A stretch of 26,316 nucleotides of DNA from CAYOEZ01 sp964402955 (lineage in GTDB: Bacteria > Chloroflexota > DTOL01 > DAOUCN01), in contig CAYOEZ010000039.1 in the NCBI GenBank assembly GCA_964402955.1, positions 1-26,316 of the forward strand. Reading direction: 5' to 3'. Shown here piece by piece: positions 1 to 6,838 of this stretch. The position numbers were made by a program, and so were the translations under genes. The stretch's first letter is position 1. The number at the start of each line of letters is the position of its first letter. Below the pieces are notes generated by a model. It ran no database searches. It saw only the letters and a list, made by a program, of their open reading frames with translations, and was not told the DNA's origin.

Positions 1-408
1 GGGCTCAATCATGTATGGCTGCATCAGGATCAGTCGTGCTCTGGTCGCGGCGCGGGTTCGGTCGAGCAAGCGGCGCAGCGTCGGCTCATACTCTGGCAGC
101 AGCACAGCCTCCTTGTCCCGGCCGGCGGCAAACCTTCGCCAGCAGTCGTGGATGCCGATCATGACCGACAACCAGTCGGGTTGTTCTGCGATCGCATCCT
201 TCTCCCACCGCGTCGCCAGGTCGCGCACGGTATTGCCACTGATGCCACGATTGAGAATCGTCAGGCGTAGCTCCGGATAACGTGCGACAAGCAGGTTGCG
301 CGCCATGCTCACGTAGCCATTGCCGTAGGGCGCGGCGGCTGCCGTGCGCCCGCAGTCAGTGATGCTGTCGCCAATGAAGACAATGCGTTGTTGTGCGCTG
401 AAAAGCAT
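1..408 (-). CDS. SGNH/GDSL-family hydrolase, N-terminal 136 residues (runs off left edge)
   Basis: The minus strand is open from an ATG at 406-408 to the window edge, preceded by AGGAG at 416-420. The protein has the SGNH block I motif FIGDSITD (residues 11-18, nucleophile Ser15) and the block II-like region RGISGNT (54-60). Where block III normally reads GxND it reads GIHD (85-88), so the oxyanion-hole Asn is His. The family covers esterases and lipases, including carbohydrate deacetylases; the substrate cannot be read here. The catalytic Asp/His block lies beyond the window. There is no signal peptide, so a cytoplasmic enzyme is likely. It is divergent from the gene at 574. Confidence 0.85.
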   Translation of the reverse strand, partial: MLFSAQQRIVFIGDSITDCGRTAAAAPYGNGYVSMARNLLVARYPELRLTILNRGISGNTVRDLATRWEKDAIAEQPDWLSVMIGIHDCWRRFAAGRDKEAVLLPEYEPTLRRLLDRTRAATRARLILMQPYMIEP

Positions 409-441
409 CGCTGTTCTCCTCAGTGTAATGATCCCAGACGT

Positions 442-470
442 ATGATAGTGCATTGCTGTGTGCGCTGCAA
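442..470 (-). promoter_or_regulatory. Sigma70-type promoter for the SGNH hydrolase gene
   Basis: On the minus strand TTGCAG (465-470) and TATCAT (442-447) are separated by exactly 17 bp. The -10 box ends 33 bp before the ATG at 408. Seen by eye only; no start-site data. Confidence 0.45.
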
Positions 471-508
471 GAGGGGCAGTACGTCTAGCATTCTGCCCGC
501 GATTCATG

Positions 509-566
509 TATAATGGGTTTACCGCCCATGAACCTCTAGAACGACAGAACATGCGAAATGAGGAGG
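509..566 (+). promoter_or_regulatory. -10 box and strong RBS of the sugar isomerase-like gene
   Basis: A perfect TATAAT lies at 509-514 with TG immediately before it; no good -35 box is seen at 16-18 bp. A full AGGAGG Shine-Dalgarno at 561-566 sits 7 nt before the ATG at 574, fixing that start. Confidence 0.5.
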
Positions 567-573
567 ACTTGCA

Positions 574-1338
574 ATGAGCACGTCGTGTATTGGCATCAAC
601 CTGTACTCGCTGCGCCAGTTTGCGCAGACGCCGCCAGACATCGCACAGACGCTGCACAAGGTCAAGCAAATCGGCTACGATTTTGTCCAGGTGTCGGGGC
701 TGGGGCCGATTGATCCAAAGGAATTGCGCAAGATCCTGGACAGTGAGGGGCTGGGTGTGTGTGCGACGCACATGGCCTATCCTGACTTCCGCGACAAGAT
801 GGACGAGGTGATCGAGAAGCATCACATTCTGGGCTGCAAGAACGCTGCGCTGGGCTCGCTGCCGCTCGAACTGCGTAACCGCGCGGGCTTCGCCCGCTTC
901 GCCAAAGAGGGCAGCGACTTCGGCGCCAAGTTGGCCAAAGCCGGACTAACCTTCAGCTACCACAACCACTCGTTTGAGTTCGAGAAATTTGACGGTCGCA
1001 CGGGCATGGAGATCATCTACGAAGAGAGCGATGCCAGGCTGCTTTGCGCCGAGGTCGACACCTACTGGGTGCAGAACGGCGGCGGCGATCCTGTGGCCTG
1101 GATTCGCCGCTTGAAGGGCCGCGAGCCGCTTGTCCACCTCAAGGACATGTCCGTCGTCGAAGGGAAAGTCGTCTTTGGCGAGGTCGGCGAGGGCAATCTG
1201 AACTGGCCGGGCATCCTGGCCGCGTGCAAGGAAGCCGGCGTGCAGTGGTACATTGTGGAGCAAGACAGCAGCCTGCGCGATTCCTTCGCCAGCATTGGCA
1301 TGAGTCTGCGCAACCTGAAGTCGTGGGGATTGAAGTAA
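574..1338 (+). CDS. Sugar phosphate isomerase/epimerase-like TIM-barrel protein
   Basis: This 254-residue protein belongs to the AP-endonuclease-2/xylose-isomerase-like TIM-barrel family (IolE, hydroxypyruvate isomerase, and 3-keto-sugar or inosose enzymes). Candidate metal and substrate motifs fall at the expected places: YHNH (129-132), FEFE (134-137), VDTYW (161-165), HLKD (188-191), EVGEG (203-207) and EQD (229-231). No signal peptide is present, so it is cytoplasmic. Members isomerise, epimerise or dehydrate sugar derivatives using a divalent metal; the exact substrate is not predictable. It is monocistronic, bounded by its own promoter and a terminator. It probably joins carbohydrate metabolism with the larger locus to the right, but that is inference. 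Confidence 0.8.
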   Translation: MSTSCIGINLYSLRQFAQTPPDIAQTLHKVKQIGYDFVQVSGLGPIDPKELRKILDSEGLGVCATHMAYPDFRDKMDEVIEKHHILGCKNAALGSLPLELRNRAGFARFAKEGSDFGAKLAKAGLTFSYHNHSFEFEKFDGRTGMEIIYEESDARLLCAEVDTYWVQNGGGDPVAWIRRLKGREPLVHLKDMSVVEGKVVFGEVGEGNLNWPGILAACKEAGVQWYIVEQDSSLRDSFASIGMSLRNLKSWGLK

Positions 1339-1355
1339 GCAGATAGAGTAGGTAG

Positions 1356-1405
1356 AAAACGAACGACCTCCGGCGTCTCAGCGACTCCGGAGGTCCTTCG
1401 TTTTT
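1356..1405. terminator. Bidirectional rho-independent terminator between convergent genes
   Basis: Arms 1356-1373 and 1387-1405 pair over about 18 bp with one mismatch (core GACCTCCGG/CCGGAGGTC). The hairpin is followed by TTTTT on the plus strand and, read the other way, by TTTT on the minus strand. It sits between the stop of the plus gene (1338) and the stop of the minus gene (1414), so it can end both transcripts. Confidence 0.85.
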
Positions 1406-1413
1406 CCTATCGT

Positions 1414-2373
1414 TTACAACTGTGTCCAGCGCTCCAGCGTCCCCTGGCTGGCATACAAGCCATCGTTCTCCGTGGAGACGAACAACCACGTTTCGTCAGC
1501 GCTGCCAGCGACGCTCAGGGCCAACACGTTGACATCGGGCAGAACGATCGTCCATGTCTTGCCCAGATCGTCGCTGGCATGGATGCCCTCGCTCGTCCCG
1601 ACCAGCAGCCATGTCTTCTGCAACGTGACAAAGCTCAGGACATTGATGCTCACCTTGGGGAACGACTCAACCACTTTCCAGGTCAGCCCCCCATCCTCAG
1701 ACGCCAGCAGGCCGGTTTGCTCGGTGCCCACCCAGGCGCGCCTGTCCCTGGCAAAGGTGGGTGAAAAGACAGCGGTCTGGACTGCATCTTCCCAGAAGCC
1801 GACCTCTTTCCACGACAAGCCGCCGTTGCGGCTGCGGAAGAGGGCGCTCTCTGTCGATGCCAGGGCGATCTGCTCGCTGGCAAAGTTGGGGCAGAGAACG
1901 ACCCCCAGCGTCTTCAGGTCGAGCAGGCCGAAGTTGGCCGGCGACCAGGTGCGCCCCCGGTCCAGCGAGCGCATGATGCCGTCGTCGAGCGTCGCCGCGA
2001 GAATCAATCCGTCTGTGGCGATCTCTGGCGACGGGGCGAGCACGGAGGCGGCAGACGCAGTGCGCGTGATATAGCTATCGCGCCACGTTTGCCCGTGATC
2101 CGCCGACCAGACAATCAACCCCTCGGGCAGGCTGACCCACACCAGACCATCCTGATGATAGGTCGGGCTGACCGCTGCTGACATCGCCAGCCCCGATCCG
2201 GGCAGACTCACCTGCGCCCACGATGTTCCCCGGTTGGTGGAGCGCAGCAGCGCCCCCTCGCTCGTGGTTGCATAGATCGTGCCATCGTGCGTCACATCTG
2301 GAGAGACGGCCAAAGCCATGATCGTCTGTTGCGGCGTTTCCTCTTGCACTGGCTGTGTTTCTTGTTGTGCCAT
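1414..2373 (-). CDS. BNR/sialidase-type (YCF48-like) beta-propeller protein
   Basis: This 319-residue protein consists almost wholly of BNR/Asp-box repeats. At least six are seen: RSTNRGTSW, WSADHGQTW, RSLDRGRTW, RSRNGGLSW, ASEDGGLTW and ASDDLGKTW. They form a six- or seven-bladed beta-propeller. The first ~18 residues are Gln/Glu/Pro-rich and there is no signal peptide or membrane helix, so it should be cytosolic, unlike most secreted sialidases. No sialidase active-site residues can be claimed. The start follows AAGGAG at a 6-nt spacing. It lies 11 bp behind the chaperonin gene and is almost certainly co-transcribed with it, suggesting a partner or client of that chaperonin. A scaffold or assembly-factor role like YCF48/HCF136 is possible but unproven. 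Confidence 0.85.
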   Translation of the reverse strand: MAQQETQPVQEETPQQTIMALAVSPDVTHDGTIYATTSEGALLRSTNRGTSWAQVSLPGSGLAMSAAVSPTYHQDGLVWVSLPEGLIVWSADHGQTWRDSYITRTASAASVLAPSPEIATDGLILAATLDDGIMRSLDRGRTWSPANFGLLDLKTLGVVLCPNFASEQIALASTESALFRSRNGGLSWKEVGFWEDAVQTAVFSPTFARDRRAWVGTEQTGLLASEDGGLTWKVVESFPKVSINVLSFVTLQKTWLLVGTSEGIHASDDLGKTWTIVLPDVNVLALSVAGSADETWLFVSTENDGLYASQGTLERWTQL

Positions 2374-2384
2374 GGCTATCTCCT

Positions 2385-4082
2385 TTACGGCGTCGTTTCC
2401 GTGGGCGGATTCTTACGATGAACGGTGACGCTGGTTGTCAGGATCATGATTGCGCCGCTGACAGCTTTCTCGAGCGCCGTCTGCACGACAGGCAAGGGAT
2501 CAACGATGCCAGCCGCGCGCAGGTCCTCGAACTCTCCCGTCAGAGCGTTGAAGCCCCAGCCCTCGCGCTGTTTGTGTGCGTGGGCGACAACGGGGCCTTC
2601 ATCGTAGCCACCGTTGCGAGCAATGGATCGCAGCGGTCCTTCCAGGGCGCGCGCCAACGCATCGACGCCAACAGCTTGCTCGGCAGGCAACTTCAGATCA
2701 CGCAGGGCGCGGGCGCAGCGAATGAGCGCTGCGCCGCCGCCGGGCACAATGCCCCCCATCTGCGCATGGCGGATGGTGTTGACGGTACGCTGCACGCTCT
2801 CGCGATGTGTCTCGCTCTCGGACTCGGTCGCATCAGCCACATAGATAACGGCAACGCCCCCAACCAGCTTGCCCAGTCGCTCACGCAACTGCTTCATCAG
2901 CTCAGTCTCGCGAGGATTGGTGTTCTTGATCTGCGCACGGACAGTCGCGATGCGCTCACGCAGTTGCCTGGGATCGCCGGAACCGCCCAGAATGCCTGTG
3001 TAGTCGCGGTTGACGGTAATACTGCGCGCCCGGCCCAGATCGCTCAGCTTCAGCTTGGCCAGGGACTCGCCCAGATCGTTGCGGTAGACACGCGTGCCGG
3101 TCAGGATGGCCATATCCTCGAGGTTATTCTCCATATGGTCGCCGAACGACGGCGCTTTGACGGCCACGGTCTTCAGCTTTTCCTGGTTGGCGAGGAGCAC
3201 ATTGAGCGCCGTCCCGCCGATGTCGAGCGCCACAATGAACAGAGGGGTGGTCTCTTTGGCGGCTGCTTCTAGAAGCGGCGCGATGTCCTCGTAGGAATCG
3301 ATGCGGCTGCGGGCCACGAGCACGTATGCATCAGACAACTTGGCCTCGGTGCGCGTCTCATTGGTGGCCATGGCTGAGGAAAGCCAGCCGGTGTTCCAGT
3401 AGGCGCCTTCGATGTACTCGTGCTTCATGCCAGGAGAATACGCTGCTTGCACTTCGATATGACCATCAGGACCAAGTGTATCGAAGATTTCGCCCAGAAT
3501 CTTGGCCAGCCCGGGGTCCGCGCTTGCTGCGAGGGCCAGGCCGGCGACCTCGGCCTCGGTCTCGATAGGATGCACCATCGTTTGTAGCACCTCGACGGCG
3601 CGCTCAAGCCCGCGTTCGATGCCACGGCGCATCGGCATCGTATTCCACCCTGCTGCCGACAAGCGTACTCCCTCTTTCACCAGCGCTTGCATGATGACGG
3701 CGGCTGTCGCGCTGCCATCGCCGACCTGCTCGTAGACACTCCATAGCACGTGGCGAACAAGCATGGCCCCGGGATTGACGAAAACGCCGGGGATCTCAAT
3801 CATGCGCCGCGCAATTGTCGCGGCATCGTCGAGCAGTTCTGGAGGTCTGGAGCTTGTATTGAAGACACGGTCCATCGCCACAATGTGCGGCGTGGGGCCG
3901 AGGGTTGGACGAACGGCGTTGGCAATGGCGTCGACGCCTTGCAGCAACGACGTGAGCGCCTGCGGTGCAAAGAGGACACCAGGCGGCTGCTTTGAGATGT
4001 CGGTGCCACCCGGTTGTACGGGCTGGCTTTTCGTGATGACCTTGCCGCGTGGGATCGCTGTACGATTATCGGAACCTGCCAC
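2385..4082 (-). CDS. Divergent GroEL-like chaperonin (Cpn60/TCP-1 family), ATPase residue replaced
   Basis: This 565-residue protein aligns with GroEL over its length (TLGP 60-63, VGDGSAT 120-126, KAPSFGD 309-315, GGVAVI 408-413, PGGGAALIR 447-455). By eye, without gaps between the ATE and GGG anchors, the residue equivalent to E. coli Asp398, which is needed for ATP hydrolysis, is Arg432. Asp52 and Asp87 equivalents are kept (Asp86, Asp122). The apical GYLSPYF segment reads GWLSSAM and the C-terminal GGM tail is absent, replaced by a Pro/Thr-rich end. About 33 extra residues precede the homologous region. The GTG start at 4080-4082 was chosen because AGGAGG (4088-4093) lies 5 nt upstream; an in-frame ATG at 4178 overlaps the promoter. 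It is probably not the housekeeping GroEL. Confidence 0.88.
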   Translation of the reverse strand: MAGSDNRTAIPRGKVITKSQPVQPGGTDISKQPPGVLFAPQALTSLLQGVDAIANAVRPTLGPTPHIVAMDRVFNTSSRPPELLDDAATIARRMIEIPGVFVNPGAMLVRHVLWSVYEQVGDGSATAAVIMQALVKEGVRLSAAGWNTMPMRRGIERGLERAVEVLQTMVHPIETEAEVAGLALAASADPGLAKILGEIFDTLGPDGHIEVQAAYSPGMKHEYIEGAYWNTGWLSSAMATNETRTEAKLSDAYVLVARSRIDSYEDIAPLLEAAAKETTPLFIVALDIGGTALNVLLANQEKLKTVAVKAPSFGDHMENNLEDMAILTGTRVYRNDLGESLAKLKLSDLGRARSITVNRDYTGILGGSGDPRQLRERIATVRAQIKNTNPRETELMKQLRERLGKLVGGVAVIYVADATESESETHRESVQRTVNTIRHAQMGGIVPGGGAALIRCARALRDLKLPAEQAVGVDALARALEGPLRSIARNGGYDEGPVVAHAHKQREGWGFNALTGEFEDLRAAGIVDPLPVVQTALEKAVSGAIMILTTSVTVHRKNPPTETTP

Positions 4083-4118
4083 ACCTGCCTCCTTGCTGGA
4101 GTGATAAGAACATAATGT

Positions 4119-4135
4119 CCACAGTGATTCTGTGG
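4119..4135. promoter_or_regulatory. Palindrome in the chaperonin leader (possible operator)
   Basis: CCACAG-tgatt-CTGTGG is a perfect 6-bp inverted repeat in the predicted 5' leader of the chaperonin gene. It is not a CIRCE (HrcA) element, and no CIRCE is seen near the gene. Confidence 0.35.
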
Positions 4136-4169
4136 TGAATGGGGATCGTTCTCGTTTCTGCGCCACGCA

Positions 4170-4197
4170 AGTATACACAATAACACGCCGATGTCAA
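4170..4197 (-). promoter_or_regulatory. Near-consensus sigma70 promoter of the chaperonin/propeller operon
   Basis: On the minus strand TTGACA (4192-4197) and TATACT (4170-4175) are 16 bp apart. Transcription would start near 4163, giving a leader of about 80 nt before the GTG at 4082. Confidence 0.65.
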
Positions 4198-4206
4198 TAG
4201 CCCGGA

Positions 4207-4380
4207 TTGGTTGTACCGTTCACAGTTGTCTCTACATTGTCATTGACGCTAACGATGTAGTGGCGCTGCTTGCTGCGCCAGACCCGCGCTACTGCGACCA
4301 CACCGATTGGCGCAGCAAGCAGCGCCACTACGCCCATACCATAACAGTGAACAGTCTTGGTTGATCGTACCTGTTCACAG
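4207..4380. repeat. Long perfect inverted repeat flanked by degenerate direct repeats
   Basis: This intergenic stretch contains two perfectly complementary 24-bp arms at 4257-4280 and 4308-4331 (each with the core GGCGCTGCTTGC or its complement) around a 27-nt loop. It is flanked by two related direct repeats at 4207-4225 and 4357-4380 (TTGGTTG, GTACC and GTTCACAG blocks, differing by small indels). A further inverted pair GTGAACAG/CTGTTCAC lies at 4347-4354 and 4371-4378. No ORF is convincing here. It looks like a small mobile palindrome or MITE-like repeat. It lies between the chaperonin promoter and the end of the catabolic array. Confidence 0.6.
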
Positions 4381-4389
4381 CGCGCAGAC

Positions 4390-4416
4390 GCCCGGAACCT
4401 CTTGCTGATTCCGGGC
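4390..4416 (-). terminator. Hairpin after the dehydratase gene (candidate terminator of the minus-strand array)
   Basis: GCCCGGAA (4390-4397) and TTCCGGGC (4409-4416) form a perfect 8-bp stem with an 11-nt loop, beginning 11 bp past the stop codon. There is no U-run on the minus-strand side, so it is a weak intrinsic terminator or a 3'-end stabiliser. Confidence 0.45.
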
Positions 4417-4427
4417 TTCTAAGTGTC

Positions 4428-5561
4428 TTAGTAGTCTCGCTTCTCCCAGCCAGCTTCAAACAGGCGCAGAAACTTGTTTGGCCCATAGGGATACTTGGCC
4501 ATCTCCGCCTCGTCGAACTCCACGCCGATGCCTGGCGCGTCTGACGGCTCAAGGTAGCCATTCTTCACGCGTGGCACGCCGTGCATGATCTCGTGCGCCC
4601 ACGGCTCAAGGAAGTCATCGAAGCATTCCTGGATGAGGAAGTGCGGCATGCTGGCGTGCAGGTGGGCGTTGATGGCCGTGTTGAGCGGGCTTTGCGCCTG
4701 GTGCAGGGCTACGAAGGCTTCGCCAGCCTCCGCGATGGCTGCGGCTTTGTGGGCGCCGCTGATGCCGCCGATCTTCAGTGTCTCCGGTTGGACGATGCTG
4801 ACCACACGCGAGGCCAGCAGATCAACGAACTGCTGCAAGCGGTCGAAACGCTCACCGGTCGCCACGGGCACAGTGATGGCACGGGCGACTTCAATCGTGC
4901 CGGAAATGTCGGTCGACATCACAGGGGTCTCAAACCACATGGGGTGGAACTCTTCGAGCAGCCTGCCCTGGCGGATAGCCGTCGAGACGCTGAAGCGGTC
5001 GTGTCCCTCGATGCAGATGTCGACATCGTCGCCGACTGCCTTGCGCACGGCGCGCACGATGGACATGGAGAGCCTTTCCTCGGCATTGTCAAAGAAGCGA
5101 TAGGCCGTGCCGAAGGGATCAAACTTCATGGCCGTGTAGCCGGCTTCCTTCAGTTTGGCCGCGGCTTCGGCGAAGAAGCCAGCATCGCGTGGGCCTTTGT
5201 ACCAGCCGTTGGCATAGACACGCAGACGGGGATTCTGCTTGCCGCCCATCAGCTTCCACAACGGCGCCTTCAGGCTCTTGCCCAGGATGTCCCAACAGGC
5301 GATCTCGATGGCGTTCATCGCCACATTGGTGCCAAGGAACAGCCCCTTGTACATTTTCTGCCACACACGCTCCGGTTGCAGCGGGTCCTCACCGACGACA
5401 AAACGCTTCAACTCGTGGACAAACGCCTCGCCTGGTTTGGTGCTCAAGCCCTGCGTTGCCTCACCCCAGCCGTAAAGTCCCTCGTCGGTCAGTACCTTCA
5501 CAAAGACCCAGTTCTTCCACGGATTGCCCACGACAAAGGTCTTGATATCTGTGATTTTCAT
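4428..5561 (-). CDS. Enolase-superfamily sugar-acid dehydratase (mandelate racemase/muconate-lactonizing type)
   Basis: This 377-residue protein has the full enolase-superfamily layout: an N-terminal capping domain (1-~115) and a TIM barrel. Probable metal ligands are Glu185 (IEGHDR), Glu211 (FETPV) and Glu237 (TGERF). His187 and His287 (ALHQAQSP) are probable catalytic bases, and Glu312 (IQE) closes the site. This pattern resembles D-galactonate and related aldonate dehydratases, which convert a sugar acid to a 2-keto-3-deoxy acid. The start ATG (5559-5561) overlaps the SDR stop codon as ATGA, showing translational coupling and ruling out the longer ORF start at 5600. It is the last gene of the long minus-strand array. 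The precise sugar acid is unknown. Confidence 0.88.
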   Translation of the reverse strand: MKITDIKTFVVGNPWKNWVFVKVLTDEGLYGWGEATQGLSTKPGEAFVHELKRFVVGEDPLQPERVWQKMYKGLFLGTNVAMNAIEIACWDILGKSLKAPLWKLMGGKQNPRLRVYANGWYKGPRDAGFFAEAAAKLKEAGYTAMKFDPFGTAYRFFDNAEERLSMSIVRAVRKAVGDDVDICIEGHDRFSVSTAIRQGRLLEEFHPMWFETPVMSTDISGTIEVARAITVPVATGERFDRLQQFVDLLASRVVSIVQPETLKIGGISGAHKAAAIAEAGEAFVALHQAQSPLNTAINAHLHASMPHFLIQECFDDFLEPWAHEIMHGVPRVKNGYLEPSDAPGIGVEFDEAEMAKYPYGPNKFLRLFEAGWEKRDY

Positions 5562-6355
5562 CGTTGCACCAATGATCCTCCTGAGATATTTAGCTCGCAC
5601 GCGGTGACGTGGCTCGCATCGTCAGACGCGAGGTACAGCACACCGCCAGCGATGTCTTCCGCCGTCTCGAGACGCCCCAACGGCGCTTGGTCTGAGCGCT
5701 GTTCAAGAAAAGCCTCGCCATCGCCGTGTGTCTGATTGCGCAGCTCGATCTCTCCGGGCGAGGCGACCCAGCCTACAATCACGAAGTTGACCGTTATGCG
5801 ATCGATGAGGAGCGAGCGAGCCAGGGCCTTCGTCATCGTGAGCAGGGCGCCTTTGGAGCACGCATAGGGCAGCCTATCAGCAGGCGCACGGTAGGCCAAC
5901 GTCGACCCGATGTTGATGATGCGCCCGCCGCCTTGCCGGCGCATGTGCGGGACAGCAGCCTGGCAGCAGAGAAACGCCCCGCGTACATTGACCGCGAAGA
6001 CCTCATCCCACAATTCAGGCGTCTGCTCGTCCAACTCCACGTGCGGGAAGATGCCAGCATTGTTGACCAGCACATCCAGCCGGCCAAAGCGGTCGATCGT
6101 CGCATGGATGAGGGCTGTGCAGTCTGCCGCCAGAGCCAAATCGGCCTGCACGAAGATGGCCTGCCCACCGTCAGCCAGAATATCGCTAACGACGCGCTCG
6201 CCTTCATCTTTGCGCCGGCCCGATACCACCACAGCCGCGCCTTGCGCCGCCAGCATACGGGCAATGCCCTCGCCGATGCCGCCGGTGGAGCCGGTGACAA
6301 TGGCAACCTTGCCGGCGACGCGCCCAGTTGCGCCTTGTCCTGTCGTTCCAGTCAT
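5558..6355 (-). CDS. Short-chain dehydrogenase/reductase (sugar or sugar-derivative oxidation)
   Basis: This 265-residue classical SDR has the nucleotide-binding motif TGSTGGIG (21-28), NNAG (98-101), catalytic Ser151 and the YxxxK motif (Tyr164, Lys168), ending in the usual SGG turn. Arg47-Arg48 after the second beta strand hint at NADP(H) rather than NAD(H). Its length is normal for the family. It begins 1 bp after the stop of the broken DapA gene and overlaps the dehydratase by 4 bp, so it probably makes the lactone or acid that the dehydratase uses. A glucose- or uronate-type dehydrogenase role is inference from context. Confidence 0.88.
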   Translation of the reverse strand: MTGTTGQGATGRVAGKVAIVTGSTGGIGEGIARMLAAQGAAVVVSGRRKDEGERVVSDILADGGQAIFVQADLALAADCTALIHATIDRFGRLDVLVNNAGIFPHVELDEQTPELWDEVFAVNVRGAFLCCQAAVPHMRRQGGGRIINIGSTLAYRAPADRLPYACSKGALLTMTKALARSLLIDRITVNFVIVGWVASPGEIELRNQTHGDGEAFLEQRSDQAPLGRLETAEDIAGGVLYLASDDASHVTACELNISGGSLVQR

Positions 6356-6356
6356 G

Positions 6357-6779
6357 TCATACCTTGAGGAGTTCGCTCACATCGGCCAGATCCATCAAGC
6401 TCCGTCTTGTCGGCGGAGTCGAGGCGGCCAGGTGCGCGTGTCGCCGTGTTCGAGACGACGCCACGGTGGTAGAGGACTTATCGAGCACTGCCACGCCGGA
6501 AGTGCGCTCGTAGTTGATGAGCGGCAGCACACGGTTGAACACCTTGCGCCCCTCCGCCTCCTGGCCTGCATCGAGCAGATCCCACACTGTTTGCAGCATG
6601 TCGGTGGTCTGGCAGGCCGGCATGTTGCCGACGGAGCCGCGCCGGTACTCGTCGAGCAGAGAGGCGCCGGCGTCGATGCAGACGCGCACTACCTTGCGCA
6701 GGCCGGCGTCATCGAGCTCATATGTCCTGGTAAATGGCGTCATGACAATCGGGAAAATGCCGCGCCAGAGTCTAGTCAC
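6357..6779 (-). pseudogene. DapA-family (dihydrodipicolinate synthase/KDG aldolase-like) gene with internal deletion and frameshifts
   Basis: The reading starts at GTG 6777-6779 (GGAGG 8 nt upstream). It gives a normal N-terminus (WRGIFPIVMTPF, residues 5-16) up to CIDAGA (34-39). It then jumps directly to SLLDEYRRGSVGNMPAC, which in the intact relative at the right end of the window lies near residue 197. About 155 codons, including the Schiff-base lysine, are missing. Past SGVAVLDK the original frame continues in another register as LYHRGVV...TRAPGRLD...ELD, then returns to LADVSELLKV. One small indel on each side explains this. It cannot be an active lyase. It lies inside the operon between GH4 and SDR genes; an assembly error is the alternative. 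Confidence 0.8.
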
Positions 6780-6838
6780 GACAAGAACCTCCAATACACA
6801 GAATTGGGCCGATAAGCGACACGGCAGGCCCGGGCCGG

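Noticed and set aside
2355..3272. A 305-codon plus-strand ORF opposite the chaperonin gene
   Set aside because: It is the antisense shadow of a clearly conserved GroEL-like frame; its composition follows the opposite-strand codons and it has no recognisable domain.
4083..4178. Upstream extension of the chaperonin from the ATG at 4178
   Set aside because: The extension would overlap the TATACT box and leader, has no homology to GroEL, and a strong AGGAGG points to the GTG at 4082.
4581..5735. A 384-codon plus-strand ORF opposite the dehydratase
   Set aside because: The minus-strand frame contains all enolase-superfamily active-site motifs; the plus ORF is a high-GC shadow.
6780..6838. Separate promoter or small gene between GH4 and the broken DapA gene
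   Set aside because: The 59-bp gap has a short GGCCCGGGCC palindrome but no promoter-like boxes on the minus strand and no ORF.
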